Shown here: piece by piece, positions 8,338 to 17,825 of the stretch
How the letters are laid out: each line of letters starts with the position of its first letter
Position numbering within the stretch: the stretch's first letter is position 1
NCBI GenBank assembly: GCA_964401455.1
Contig: CAYNYI010000002.1
Coordinates: 1 to 64,000, forward strand
Source of the DNA: CAYNYI01 sp964401455
Lineage (GTDB): Bacteria; Fibrobacterota; OXYB2-FULL-49-7; CAYNYI01
DNA: 64,000 nucleotides
Reading direction: 5' to 3'
Made by a program: the position numbers and the translations under genes
Notes under the pieces: model-generated
The model's database searches: none
The model's input: the letters and a program-made list of their open reading frames with translations, nothing else
Told to the model about the DNA's origin: nothing

Positions 8338-9604
8338 AAAATTCTGCGCTAAGACCGCCAGCGAGGCTCTCTTTATGGTTAAAGAAGAATTCGGTCCCGA
8401 TGCCGTTATTCTTAAAACAGAACAGAAAAAGACAGGCGGCTTATCTTTGGGTAATTCTAAGAGAGTCGAAGTAACAGCTGCCATTGATGAGTCAAATTTT
8501 CATAAACCGGTCTACGAACCCGCGCGCGCCGTTGCCGCGGCGAAAAGCCCTTTGTCATCATACGGCCGGAATGCGGCGTCCGCCGCGCCTCCTGTACCGG
8601 AGCAGACGGCTGAAGAGTTTGTAAAATATGATTTCAGGAATAATTGTGAAAATATATCAAAGGAAACCGGAGAAGCCGCTGAATCCGCCGTGTCTTCGTC
8701 TGTTCCTTATGCTATAAACGATAAACAGCTTACAAGCGATATCCGGGAAATGAAAGAAGCCGTTAAGGTCCTGATGGACCGCGCAAAATACGGCCGTATG
8801 CCTTCTATGCCGCGCGCTCTCAGCGAAGTCTATTTAAGGCTTCTCGGGGAAGAAGTGGATGAAACATTCGTAAAGAATCTGACACATTCTCTTTACGCCA
8901 AGTATGGGCCGGACAATCTTTCTGACAAAAATTTTCTTTTTGAGAAGGCCGCCGCCAAAATAGAAGAAAGCATCAAGACCGCGTCAACTTTGAAAGCCCG
9001 AAGCGGAAGCCCTTCAGTGATAGCTATGATCGGACCTACCGGAGTAGGTAAGACGACCACAATAGCCAAACTTGCGGCTGAGTGCAAATTCGGCAGAGAT
9101 ATGAAAGTTGCTCTTATATCGGCTGATAATTACAGGATCGCCGCCGCCGAACAGCTTTCTATGTATGGTGAGATTACCGGTCTTGAAACAACCGTGGTCT
9201 TTTCTCCGTCTGAGATTAAAACCGCACTTCGGAAATACTCATCGCACGATATTGTTTTTATTGATACTGCAGGCAGGTCTCAGAGAAACGCGGGAAGAAT
9301 GTTTGAACTTTCTGAAACAATAGAAGCCGCCTGTCCGGATGAGGTGCATCTTGTGCTTAGCGCCACTACCAAAGAATCTGATTTGCGAAGGATCATCGAT
9401 ATTTACACTGATTTGAGAATTACTTCTCTTCTATTTGCAAAGACAGATGAGACCTATTGTCTCGGGCCTGTTTTTAATGTGAGCAGAGACAGCGGAATTC
9501 CGCTTTCTTTTCTCGGGACGGGTCAGAATGTTCCTGATGATATTAAAAAAGCGGATGCTTCGGAAATTGCCGGAGAGATTACCGGAAAGGGTAAGTTATG
9601 GTAG
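8327..9604 (+). CDS. flhF: Flagellar placement SRP-type GTPase FlhF
   Basis: FlhF is an SRP54-family GTPase that sets flagellum site and number. The N-terminal B domain starts 'MKIKKFCAKTASEALFMVKE', then a low-complexity Ala/Pro/Glu-rich linker, an N domain, and a G domain from residue ~230. The P-loop is GPTGVGKT (236-243), followed by 'ADNYRIAAAEQL' and 'DTAGRSQRN'. The base-recognition motif reads 'AKTDE', where the family usually has TKLDE. It overlaps flhA upstream and flhG downstream (7 bases), as expected for the FlhF-FlhG pair. Confidence 0.96.
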   Translation: MKIKKFCAKTASEALFMVKEEFGPDAVILKTEQKKTGGLSLGNSKRVEVTAAIDESNFHKPVYEPARAVAAAKSPLSSYGRNAASAAPPVPEQTAEEFVKYDFRNNCENISKETGEAAESAVSSSVPYAINDKQLTSDIREMKEAVKVLMDRAKYGRMPSMPRALSEVYLRLLGEEVDETFVKNLTHSLYAKYGPDNLSDKNFLFEKAAAKIEESIKTASTLKARSGSPSVIAMIGPTGVGKTTTIAKLAAECKFGRDMKVALISADNYRIAAAEQLSMYGEITGLETTVVFSPSEIKTALRKYSSHDIVFIDTAGRSQRNAGRMFELSETIEAACPDEVHLVLSATTKESDLRRIIDIYTDLRITSLLFAKTDETYCLGPVFNVSRDSGIPLSFLGTGQNVPDDIKKADASEIAGEITGKGKLW

Positions 9605-10485
9605 AAGACCAGGCGGTAAAACTCAGAAAACTAGCGGCCTCGGCATCTCCTGACAAGGATTTGTCTATTTGCGGCGATGAAGAATTCTCAGCCCGGGTAA
9701 AGACTATCGCAGTAACCGGAGGCAAGGGAGGAGTAGGCAAAAGCACCGTCAGCCTCAGCCTTGCGATGTCAATAGCGGAGCGTGGTAAAAAGGTCTGCCT
9801 TTTCGACGCTGATTTCGGGCTTGCAAATATAGACATTATGCTCGGAATATCAGCGAGGCGCACATTAATGGATGTTATAAATTCGGAAGCCGATTTATCA
9901 GAGATAATACTAAGAGGCCCCGGCGGTATTGATATTGTTCCGGGCGCATCCGGAATAGAGGAGATGGCCAATATCGGGCTAAGCAGATTGAGCTGGATTA
10001 TAGGCGGGATGCAAAAACTCGAGAAAGAATATGATTACATTATATTTGATACAGCCGCGGGTATATCCAGGACGGTGTCCACATTTGTAAGAAACTGTCA
10101 TATGAATGTAGTCGTTATGACTCCGGATCCGGCTTCTCTTGCTGACGCATACGCGGTTTTAAAGCTGCATGGCAGCCGTAAGGCGCCTATTGGAGTACTT
10201 GTTAATCAGGCCGGTAGCTCCGGAGACGGCGAGGCTTCTTTTGAGAGATTGAATATGATAAACCGGAAGTTTCTCCGGAAGAAGCTTGAGTATCTGGGTG
10301 CTCTTAAAAACGAGAAGGCGGTACCCTGTTCTGTAAGAAGTCAAAAGGCTGTCTTAAAAGCTTATCCGAAAAGCTCCTTTTCCGCAGGAATTAGAACTCT
10401 GGCCAGAAGAATTGCCGGTACGGGCGCAGTGGAAAACACAGAAGGCGGTTTTTTTAAAAAACTTTCAAATTCTTTTTTGAAATAG
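9598..10485 (+). CDS. flhG: Flagellar number regulator FlhG (MinD-like ATPase)
   Basis: FlhG is a MinD/ParA-type ATPase that stimulates the FlhF GTPase and limits flagellar number. The N terminus carries 'DQAVKLRKLA' (residues 4-13), matching the DQAxxLR activation helix known from FlhG. The deviant Walker A motif KGGVGKST is at 43-50, with 'DADFGLANID' and 'DTAAGIS' following. Length (295) is normal. It overlaps flhF by 7 bases. Confidence 0.96.
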   Translation: MVEDQAVKLRKLAASASPDKDLSICGDEEFSARVKTIAVTGGKGGVGKSTVSLSLAMSIAERGKKVCLFDADFGLANIDIMLGISARRTLMDVINSEADLSEIILRGPGGIDIVPGASGIEEMANIGLSRLSWIIGGMQKLEKEYDYIIFDTAAGISRTVSTFVRNCHMNVVVMTPDPASLADAYAVLKLHGSRKAPIGVLVNQAGSSGDGEASFERLNMINRKFLRKKLEYLGALKNEKAVPCSVRSQKAVLKAYPKSSFSAGIRTLARRIAGTGAVENTEGGFFKKLSNSFLK

Positions 10486-10510
10486 ATTTTTGTTTAAAAG
10501 AGATGCAGTT

Positions 10511-10822
10511 ATGGAAAAAATAGTCAGAAAAATAGCCTGGATACTCGGAGTATTCGTGTTTTTGCTGTTGACCGTAATAGGGGTCTTCTCAATGCAGGAA
10601 TTTTCATTTTCAATTTTACCTTTAATCTTCTTGAAGGCTTCAACCGGATTTATTATTTTCTGGTTATTCGGGATAATAGTCTCGGATACTGTAATTAAGG
10701 CAATAGTATCTTCTGTAAAAGATACTGATCTGGAAAAATGGGAAGGCGGAATAGTATCACGTTTTGTTCCTGACCCCGCCGCTGCTGCCGGAGAAAAAAA
10801 CAATAAGGAAGATACTGAATAA
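10511..10822 (+). CDS. Small two-helix membrane protein between flhG and fliA
   Basis: A 103-residue protein with two hydrophobic helices ('ILGVFVFLLLTVIGVF' and 'GFIIFWLFGIIV') and a charged, Ala-rich C-terminal tail. I do not recognise a family. I chose ATG 10511 over the upstream TTG at 10490 because it fits the hydrophobic pattern, though no ribosome site is strong. The stop overlaps the fliA start (TAATG), so it is in the flagellar operon. A role at the inner membrane linked to flagellar placement or sigma control is only contextual inference. Confidence 0.75.
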   Translation: MEKIVRKIAWILGVFVFLLLTVIGVFSMQEFSFSILPLIFLKASTGFIIFWLFGIIVSDTVIKAIVSSVKDTDLEKWEGGIVSRFVPDPAAAAGEKNNKEDTE

Positions 10823-11589
10823 TGTCTGCTAATCTTGACAAACTATGGAAAGATTACCGGGAAACCGGATCTAAGAGTCTTAAAGACAAGCTTCTTGTCG
10901 AATATGCTCCTATAGTCAAATATACTGCATACAGGGTAGGGGTAAATCTGCCTCCCTCCGTAGATATTAACGATCTTATAGGCTCCGGAATTATGGGACT
11001 TATAAAAGCCATTGAGAAATTTGATCCTGACCGGGGTTTTAAATTCGAGACTTTTGCCGCCCATAAAATAAGGGGTGCGATTCTTGACGAACTTCGGGCC
11101 CTGGACTGGGTTCCGCGTTCCGTCAGACAAAAATCGCGTGATTTGCAGGGAGTTTATAAAAAACTTGAAAATGAACTGGGGCGAATGCCATATGACGACG
11201 AAGTAGCGACCGAACTGGGCGTGTCAATTGCTGAATTCGAGAGTCTGCTTCAGGAAGTGTCGCCCACCATAATAATTTCACTCGAGGAAACCATGCCCGA
11301 CCGGGGCGGTGACGCCAAATCCCTGAAAATAATAGACACCATTGAGGACCCCGGTACATCTAATTCGCTCGCTGAGCTGGGGTTTAAAGAAACTAAAAGA
11401 ATCCTGAAAGAAGCGATAATGGAGCTTCCCGAGAAAGAAAAACTTGTTGTGGCGCTTTATCATTATGAGGAACTCACTCTCAAAGAAATCGGCGAGGTGC
11501 TCGGTATTACCGAGTCCCGGGTTTCTCAGATTCACAGCAAAGCTATCTTGAAGCTCCGGAGCAGACTGCTTGCTAAAATTAATTCTTAA
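10822..11589 (+). CDS. fliA: Flagellar sigma factor sigma-28 (FliA)
   Basis: The 255-residue alternative sigma factor directs RNA polymerase to late flagellar and chemotaxis promoters. Region 2 is present ('SGIMGLIKAIEKFDPDRGFKF', then 'RGAILDELRALDWVPRSVRQ', a FliA hallmark). The region 4 helix-turn-helix is 'LTLKEIGEVLGITESRVSQI'. It sits directly after flhG and the small membrane protein, a common gene order. No anti-sigma factor FlgM is visible in the window. Confidence 0.96.
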   Translation: MSANLDKLWKDYRETGSKSLKDKLLVEYAPIVKYTAYRVGVNLPPSVDINDLIGSGIMGLIKAIEKFDPDRGFKFETFAAHKIRGAILDELRALDWVPRSVRQKSRDLQGVYKKLENELGRMPYDDEVATELGVSIAEFESLLQEVSPTIIISLEETMPDRGGDAKSLKIIDTIEDPGTSNSLAELGFKETKRILKEAIMELPEKEKLVVALYHYEELTLKEIGEVLGITESRVSQIHSKAILKLRSRLLAKINS

Positions 11590-11609
11590 AATTATCGTCT
11601 TTTAAAAAT

Positions 11610-11921
11610 ATGAAATCAATAGATATGCAGGACGGGTTATACAGACTGCATCAGTCCGAAAAACTGGTTTCGGAACAGAACCTGAGACCTTCTGAAAATG
11701 AAAGTATAAATCTTAATATACAAAAAGTTGAAGACGGCGACAGGGCTGAGACTGTAAATGAGGGCCGGGAATCCGAACAGGAAAATATCCGTGAAAAAGA
11801 AGAACGGCGCAGACAGCAGGAAAATAGAGAAAAAAAAAGGAAAGAAAAAAAGGAAGCCGAAGAAAATATACGCCGGCGAACAACCGGTCCGGGCGGATTA
11901 ATAGTGGATATTGATGCATGA
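11610..11921 (+). CDS. Small highly charged protein downstream of fliA
   Basis: A 103-residue protein. Its middle is almost wholly Glu/Lys/Arg/Gln and should form a single helix or coiled coil. The C terminus is a short hydrophobic 'GGLIVDIDA'. Small charged proteins with a similar terminal G-x-x-V/L-D-I pattern occur next to fliA in several flagellated bacteria, but no function is known to me. Its stop overlaps the next start (ATGA), so it is co-translated with the HDOD gene. The start ATG at 11610 lacks a clear ribosome site. Confidence 0.7.
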   Translation: MKSIDMQDGLYRLHQSEKLVSEQNLRPSENESINLNIQKVEDGDRAETVNEGRESEQENIREKEERRRQQENREKKRKEKKEAEENIRRRTTGPGGLIVDIDA

Positions 11922-12841
11922 ACACCTCTGAAGATATCGAAAAGAAAAAAGCCAGGATAAAAAGAGTAGCCGAGAAGATTATCGGGCTCCCGACTCTGCC
12001 TACGGTTGTCGCCAAGATGATGGAGCTTGTTGATAATCCCAAAACTTCCGCAAACAGTCTTGCTAATCTTATCTCAACCGATCAGGCTCTTACGGCGAAG
12101 ATTTTGAAGCTGGCCAATTCCGCCTATTACGGCTTTCCGCGCGAGGTCGGAACTGTCAGTCTGGCAATAGTCGTTCTCGGTTTCAATACTGTAAAGGACA
12201 TGGGGCTTAGCGTATCTGTTTTCAATGCTTTTGAAGACAGTACAAATGATAATAAATATTTTGATCTTTCCCGCTTCTGGGAGCATTCTATCGGATGCGC
12301 CGTAGCCTCAAAAATGCTTGCCAGGAATTACGGCTTCCGTATTACCGGAGAAGCTTTTGTCGGCGGCCTTCTTCATGACATCGGTAAGGTCGTTGTGAAC
12401 GGGTTTATGTATGATGATTTTGAACAGATAATGAAGAAGGTTTTTGAGGAGGATAAGTCGCTTATTGAGTCCGAGCTTGTGGTACTCGGAGCAACACATA
12501 ATGAAGTCGGCAGCTGGGTCGCAGAGAAATGGAATATGCCCGGTCCAATAGTTGAAGTAATAAAGTATCATCATGATCCTCAAAAAGCAGAAAAAAACAA
12601 GGAATTCGTTCTTATTGTTCATCTTGCCGATTACCTCTGTCGAATTTCCAATATCGGTGTAAGCGGAAACAAGGCCGCCCCTGTGCTTACGGAAGAGGTT
12701 ATTGCCCTTCTGGATAAATACAATCTTCCTTCCGATGCCGAAACAATTGATAATGCGCGAACGGACTTTCTGGTTGAACTTGACAAGGCGGAGACATTCA
12801 TGAATTTTGTAAGAGGCGAGGAAGGCGACAAACCAGAATAG
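11918..12841 (+). CDS. HDOD-domain signalling protein
   Basis: A 307-residue protein. The HDOD domain (residues ~20-220) begins 'LPTLPTVVAKMMELVDNP' and continues 'LISTDQALTAKILKLANSAY'. A 'HDIGK' motif is retained in the middle, so the HD metal residues are partly present. HDOD proteins act in signalling scaffolds, often in c-di-GMP, chemotaxis or motility control. This one is coupled to the flagellar operon by a 4-base overlap and followed by a kinase gene, fitting a motility-control role. Whether it has phosphodiesterase activity cannot be told. Confidence 0.88.
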   Translation: MNTSEDIEKKKARIKRVAEKIIGLPTLPTVVAKMMELVDNPKTSANSLANLISTDQALTAKILKLANSAYYGFPREVGTVSLAIVVLGFNTVKDMGLSVSVFNAFEDSTNDNKYFDLSRFWEHSIGCAVASKMLARNYGFRITGEAFVGGLLHDIGKVVVNGFMYDDFEQIMKKVFEEDKSLIESELVVLGATHNEVGSWVAEKWNMPGPIVEVIKYHHDPQKAEKNKEFVLIVHLADYLCRISNIGVSGNKAAPVLTEEVIALLDKYNLPSDAETIDNARTDFLVELDKAETFMNFVRGEEGDKPE

Positions 12842-12846
12842 ACTTT

Positions 12847-14772
12847 TTGGGGAGGGGATTTTTTCTGAAAGATGATATTGGAAAACTGGTGGACTGTTTT
12901 GAAAGGGATTCCGGATATTCTCTACCCCCGGGACTGAGCGATAAGGGCGAGCGCCTCTATACGCTCATGTCGGAGATGCTTTCTGAAAAAGAACAGAGGA
13001 TTAAGGCTCTGCAAAAAGCTCTCTCTGACGAGAAAAGGGAGAGGGCGGATTTTCGCGAAGCATTCAATGAGCTGCTTTCAATTCAGAAAATGTCCGAAAT
13101 AATCGCTTCGGCGAAGAATGTTTCCGAAATAGTCAGAGCGCTGATAAAAATAGTCCGGACAGTTGTAAATTTTGAAAGCTGCGGTTTTTTTGTTTTCTCC
13201 GGGGAGAGCAGGACGCTTAAGCCGCTTATACAGGAAAATCTTTCGGCTTCGGTATCCTCCGCTATACAATCGCATTTTGACGACGGGATTGTGGATTGGA
13301 CCGTATCTTCAGGAAAACCGGCATTTATTCCGGATATGAATTCGGCTTATATGGAAGGCGGCTCACCCTCAAAAAATTTTATTGTGGTTCCCCTTATTGT
13401 CCGGAACGAAGGAATAGGAGTTTTTGAAATTTACACTTCAGCCGGAGAAGACACTGTAACATCCGGCAGGATGGAACTTTTAAATCTAATCTCAAACCAG
13501 GCCGCGCTGGCGATTGCCAACACGAGGCTCCATAACGACCAGCAGAAAAGAATAGTTGAGTTGAACGCTCTTTTTGAGATCAGCAATGAAATATCCATGA
13601 TTCTGGATACAAAACCCCTTCTTGATAAGATCACCTCGCTTTCCTCGAAAAGTCTGGGAAATATGCCGGTTGCATTTTATCTTTATGATGATGATTCAGA
13701 TTCTCTAAATGAGGCCGCGTCCGCAGAATTCGAAAAAGCCGGCGTTATCGCAAAGGTCCTGAACAGTGAAAAACTGATTCCCGGAATTTTCGGTTCAAAG
13801 GGCGTATTGATTATTGATGCGAACAGGTCATATCGTTATAAGCCGCTTTTGGAAAATACCGGTTTGAAGTCTTTTCTTCTTGTACCTGTATTTTGCAAAC
13901 AGAAGAAAAAAGGCATAATCGTTGCCGCTTCAGGAGAAAAAGACGCGTCTGAAATTCGGGAAATTTCAGGTTTCATGAAAACAGTGGCCTCTCAGGCTTC
14001 TACAGCGCTGTTTAATTCCATCCTTTATAATGAGATTATGCAGGCCAATGTTTCTCTAAAGGAAACTCAAAACCAGCTTATTCAGTCCAGTAAACTCGCG
14101 GCTGTCGGCCAGCTCGCGGGGGGAATAGCCCATGAAATTAACAACCCGCTTCAGATTATTCTTGGAAGGGTCCAGAAAGCCCTCATGAAAACCAAAGAGG
14201 AGCATACTGCCGGAGAGCTTAAAATTGTGGAGGGTGAGACAAAGCGTATTGCCCGTATTGTCATGAATCTTCTTGATTTTTCCCGCGAAAGAAAAATATC
14301 CGGAGAATTTATTTCTCTGGATGCGGGTAAGGTTGTTACAGATACTCTTGCATTGGTTCAGCATCATCTTGACCAGGATCTTATAAACGTTGAAAAACTA
14401 ATCCAACCCGGGCCGAATATTGTAAGAGGCGATGCGAATCTTCTTAAACAGGTTTTTCTTAACATTATAAATAACGCCAGGTATGCAATGAGAGGGGGAG
14501 GCACTTTAAAAATAGAAGTCCGAAGCACTATTGAAAATGTCTTACTTTCATTCTCCGATACCGGTCCGGGTATAAGCAAGTCTATACTCGGAAAGATATG
14601 GGACCCCTTTTTTACTACTAAACCTGTTAAAGAGGGTACGGGTCTGGGGCTTTCAATTACTTATAACATAATAGAAAAACACGGCGGAAGCATTTCGGCG
14701 GACAGTGAGGTCGGTAAGGGAACTGTTTTTCGGATTAAACTGCCGTTTTACCGGGGGAGGACTCTGGAATGA
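12847..14772 (+). CDS. GAF-domain sensor histidine kinase (soluble)
   Basis: Up to 641 residues, with no transmembrane segment. An N-terminal coiled coil is followed by two GAF-like domains (~85-240 and ~245-400). The HisKA helix has the H-box 'AHEINNPLQIILGRVQ', and HATPase_c has 'NIINNARYAM', 'DTGPGIS' and 'GTGLGLSI'. It should autophosphorylate in response to a cytoplasmic cue. The start is uncertain: TTG 12847 precedes a strong GGGGAGGGG at 12849-12857, so translation may instead begin near CTG 12865 or further in. The stop overlaps the next gene. Confidence 0.88.
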   Translation: MGRGFFLKDDIGKLVDCFERDSGYSLPPGLSDKGERLYTLMSEMLSEKEQRIKALQKALSDEKRERADFREAFNELLSIQKMSEIIASAKNVSEIVRALIKIVRTVVNFESCGFFVFSGESRTLKPLIQENLSASVSSAIQSHFDDGIVDWTVSSGKPAFIPDMNSAYMEGGSPSKNFIVVPLIVRNEGIGVFEIYTSAGEDTVTSGRMELLNLISNQAALAIANTRLHNDQQKRIVELNALFEISNEISMILDTKPLLDKITSLSSKSLGNMPVAFYLYDDDSDSLNEAASAEFEKAGVIAKVLNSEKLIPGIFGSKGVLIIDANRSYRYKPLLENTGLKSFLLVPVFCKQKKKGIIVAASGEKDASEIREISGFMKTVASQASTALFNSILYNEIMQANVSLKETQNQLIQSSKLAAVGQLAGGIAHEINNPLQIILGRVQKALMKTKEEHTAGELKIVEGETKRIARIVMNLLDFSRERKISGEFISLDAGKVVTDTLALVQHHLDQDLINVEKLIQPGPNIVRGDANLLKQVFLNIINNARYAMRGGGTLKIEVRSTIENVLLSFSDTGPGISKSILGKIWDPFFTTKPVKEGTGLGLSITYNIIEKHGGSISADSEVGKGTVFRIKLPFYRGRTLE

Positions 14773-15326
14773 ACTTTCTTTTGGTTGTGTTTTTTTCCTG
14801 TTTTTTTCTATACGCAAACGGTTATGTTGTGCCCTTAAGGGAGAAAACCGTAATATCATCATTCCCGCTTTTACCTAAAGATACTGTCGGCTTTGCCGGT
14901 AATGATAATATTATTAAAGCAGGCGGGGTTGTTAATGGCGGCGGTTTGGAATGGTTTAGAATATATACGTCTCCCACGGCTGACACTTCCGCCGGTTTTA
15001 TAGAGAAGATGATGGTTAAGTATTTTGAGACGAGAGAAGACGCCGAACGATATCTGCTGAAAAAAAAGAAAAATGATGGTCTGCGTGATATGCGCCACAG
15101 AATAATTTCCCGGAATCCGCAATGGCGAAGGGAGATAATCCGCGCGATAAAGGAAGGACGAGTTTTACTGGGAATGGATTATGAACAACTTGCCGCATCA
15201 TGGGGAGACCCTTTAAAGAGGAAGAAATTTTTTATATTAAATCTTGGCGACTGCGAAGCCTGCTTCTATAATGATGAAACCATCGTAATTCTTAAAGACG
15301 GTGCTGTTTCAGGATGGACAAGATGA
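14769..15326 (+). CDS. Secreted protein of unknown function with SH3-like segment
   Basis: A 185-residue protein with a signal peptide ('FLLVVFFSCFFLYANG'). Residues ~20-80 resemble a bacterial SH3-like fold ('LREKTVISSFPLLPKDTVGF'). The C-terminal ~50 residues ('AIKEGRVLLGMDYEQLAASW', then a G-D/P) resemble the short BamE/SmpA-like 'G.v..GM..e.v...wG.P' motif of periplasmic proteins. It overlaps the kinase before it by 4 bases and abuts the receiver protein after it. A periplasmic or envelope role is inference. Confidence 0.65.
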   Translation: MNFLLVVFFSCFFLYANGYVVPLREKTVISSFPLLPKDTVGFAGNDNIIKAGGVVNGGGLEWFRIYTSPTADTSAGFIEKMMVKYFETREDAERYLLKKKKNDGLRDMRHRIISRNPQWRREIIRAIKEGRVLLGMDYEQLAASWGDPLKRKKFFILNLGDCEACFYNDETIVILKDGAVSGWTR

Positions 15327-15327
15327 A

Positions 15328-16386
15328 ATGAGAGAAATATTGCAACAATCCAAAATACTTATTTGTGATGACAATGAAGATCAGCTTTTTCTTATGGAAA
15401 GTTATCTTCGCACCCCCGGGTTCGAGGTGGAAACCGAGAAAGAGTCGATTAACTGCATAGGCAGAGTAAGGGAATATAAGCCGGATATCCTTTTGCTGGA
15501 TATAAGTATGCCCAGAATGAGCGGCATAGATATACTTGAAAAACTGAAATCAGAAAATCTTTCCGATGAACTTATTATAATCGTGGTTACCGCTGTTGCG
15601 GATCCGGCTCTTATGAAAAAGGCTTTTGAACTCGGCGTTTTCGATTTTATTGAGAAACCGCTTGATTCGGTAAAAATAAGGTTTCGGGTAAGCTCCTTAA
15701 TTAATATTAAGCATGTACTGAATAAAAAGTATCTTGAGAAAGAAAGAGAGCATTTTATGCAGCTCGTCAGCTCCCTTTCTGATACTTTGAATAACCGGCT
15801 CTGCGCGACACACGGTTTTCTTCAACTTCAGCAGAAAGCGGCTTTGTCCGGAGATAAAGAGAGAATGTTGTCTATATCGGAAGAGATGTCAAAAGCTCTT
15901 TCAAAAACAACAGAGATAACACAGAAGCTGGATAAACTGTGTACCCTCAAGTCCGAAGTCTCGGTCAGAATGAGAAATCTTGACAGTCTCTTCAGAGAAA
16001 TGTCAGAGAGATACAAAGACCGTTCCTTACGCTTTGAATATCCCGAGCCTTCCCTTAAAGTTGTCGGGAGTTCTTTAATGGCGGATTTGATAGAGCCTGT
16101 TATAGAGAACGCCTTTGAGGAGTCCGATGAAATAAAAATATTTGTTTCTGAAATACTGAAGGGGAGTATTACAATTACCGTTGAAGACAAAGGGCGAACT
16201 GTAAGGGAGGACCTTTTCGGAAGAATTACGGAACCGTTTTATTCTGACAAGGGCTCCGAGCATCTTGGTCTGGGTCTCTACCTTATGAAGACGCATCTTG
16301 AGAAGATCGGCGGAGATGTTTCTTTTCGAAACCTTCCAGACGGAAGCGGATTCGCCGCTGATCTGACTTTCATAAAGGATAATTGA
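15328..16386 (+). CDS. Receiver domain fused to histidine-kinase-like ATPase
   Basis: About 352 residues. The N-terminal receiver has 'ILICDDNEDQ', phosphoacceptor 'LLLDISMP', T in 'VTAV' and K in 'EKPL'. A helical dimerisation-like part follows. It has no classic H-box with E/N after it; the region reads 'NNRLCATHGFLQLQ'. A HATPase_c domain with 'PVIENAFEES', 'VEDKGRT' and 'HLGLGLYLMKTH' ends the protein. This is a hybrid input-first kinase that may receive phosphate from the GAF kinase encoded upstream. I start at ATG 15328 next to the upstream stop; an in-frame GTG at 15301 would overlap the upstream gene. Confidence 0.82.
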   Translation: MREILQQSKILICDDNEDQLFLMESYLRTPGFEVETEKESINCIGRVREYKPDILLLDISMPRMSGIDILEKLKSENLSDELIIIVVTAVADPALMKKAFELGVFDFIEKPLDSVKIRFRVSSLINIKHVLNKKYLEKEREHFMQLVSSLSDTLNNRLCATHGFLQLQQKAALSGDKERMLSISEEMSKALSKTTEITQKLDKLCTLKSEVSVRMRNLDSLFREMSERYKDRSLRFEYPEPSLKVVGSSLMADLIEPVIENAFEESDEIKIFVSEILKGSITITVEDKGRTVREDLFGRITEPFYSDKGSEHLGLGLYLMKTHLEKIGGDVSFRNLPDGSGFAADLTFIKDN

Positions 16387-16392
16387 ATAACT

Positions 16393-17823
16393 ATGATGTT
16401 TATACCGGAAGGCAGGACTATACATTTTCATCTGCTCGGCATATGCGGAACGGCGATGGCCTCCTGCGCCGCGATGCTCAAAGACTCGGGTCACAAAGTG
16501 ACGGGCTCGGACAACAATGCCTACCCGCCGATGAGTGATTTTCTGAGAGAGCGGGGTATAGAAATATCCGGAGGATATTCACCGGAAAATGTTATTCCAA
16601 AACCTGACATTGTCGTTGTCGGGAACTCTGTGTCAAGAGGTAATCCGGAACTTGAAGAGGTGCTTTCTAAAAAGCTTTTTTACACATCGATGCCGGAGGT
16701 TATAAGGGAATTCTTAATAAGGGGGAAGCGGAGTATAGTCGTTGCCGGTACTCACGGAAAAACCACGACTTCCTCATTGACCGCCTGGGCTTTGGAAAAA
16801 GCGGGTCTGTCTCCGGGATTTCTTATAGGAGGTATGCCGCTTAATTTCAGTATGGGCTGTCGGCGCGGAACAGGAAAATATTTTGTTATTGAGGGAGATG
16901 AATACGATACCGCGTATTTCGATAAGCGCGCCAAGTTTTTTCATTACCTCCCGGATGTCCTGATAATCAATAATATTGAGTTCGATCATGCCGATATATA
17001 CCGCAGCCTGGATGAAATATTGCTTTCTTTCAGGCGGCTTATAAACATCGTGCCGGGCAACGGCACTATAATCATAAATTCTGACGATAAAAATGCAGCG
17101 TCTTTAATTCCGTTCGCGTCTGAACGCTCAAAAACCATTACCTGCGGCTTTTCGGGAGATCCCGATTACAGAATATCGGAAACCGAATATAGTCCCTCAC
17201 AGACATTTTTCAGATTTTCCGGGCGGGGGATAGATCATACTTTCTCCATACCGCTTTTGGGGCGGCACAATGTGAAAAATGCCGCTATCTGCGCAGCCGT
17301 CTGCCTTGAAGAAGGATCCGGATCCGGTCTGTTGGACGAAGCGTTCAAAGAGTATATCGGAATTAAAAAAAGGATGGAGCTGAAGGGTATTGAGGCAGGA
17401 ATAAGAGTGTATGATGATTTCGCCCATCATCCGACAGCTGTTAATACAACACTTGAGGGAATTAGGCCTTTTACAGAAGGAAAACTGTGGGCAGTTTTTG
17501 AACCCAGGTCAAACTCTTCGCGGAGAAACATCCATAAAGCCGCTTTCGCGTCATCTTTTGAGTCCGCGGACAAGGTGATTATACAGGAAGTTTCGGATTA
17601 CAAAAATATTCCGGAAGAGGAAAGATTTGATCCTCATGCCGCAGCAGAAGAAATCCGGCATAATAATCGGGACGCCTGTACAGCCGCCGGCCCTGAAGAT
17701 ATCGCGAAAATAGTATCTTCCGGCGCATCGGAGGGAGATGTGGTTGTATGTATGTCCAACGGGGATTTCGGTAATGTTCATAACCTTATACTGGAATCGC
17801 TCAGGCAAAGCAGCAAAGGCTGA
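16393..17823 (+). CDS. mpl: UDP-MurNAc:L-Ala-gamma-D-Glu-mDAP ligase (Mpl)
   Basis: Mpl reattaches recycled murein tripeptide to UDP-MurNAc in the cytoplasm. The 476-residue Mur-ligase fold shows the N-terminal 'IHFHLLGICGTAMAS', the P-loop GTHGKTTT, and 'EGDEYDTAYFDKRAKFFHY', which separates Mpl from MurC. The C-terminal domain carries 'YDDFAHHPTAV'. It points to meso-DAP peptidoglycan and wall recycling. The two genes downstream (a phosphoesterase and an L,D-transpeptidase) form a plausible envelope operon with it. Confidence 0.93.
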   Translation: MMFIPEGRTIHFHLLGICGTAMASCAAMLKDSGHKVTGSDNNAYPPMSDFLRERGIEISGGYSPENVIPKPDIVVVGNSVSRGNPELEEVLSKKLFYTSMPEVIREFLIRGKRSIVVAGTHGKTTTSSLTAWALEKAGLSPGFLIGGMPLNFSMGCRRGTGKYFVIEGDEYDTAYFDKRAKFFHYLPDVLIINNIEFDHADIYRSLDEILLSFRRLINIVPGNGTIIINSDDKNAASLIPFASERSKTITCGFSGDPDYRISETEYSPSQTFFRFSGRGIDHTFSIPLLGRHNVKNAAICAAVCLEEGSGSGLLDEAFKEYIGIKKRMELKGIEAGIRVYDDFAHHPTAVNTTLEGIRPFTEGKLWAVFEPRSNSSRRNIHKAAFASSFESADKVIIQEVSDYKNIPEEERFDPHAAAEEIRHNNRDACTAAGPEDIAKIVSSGASEGDVVVCMSNGDFGNVHNLILESLRQSSKG

Positions 17824-17825
17824 TA

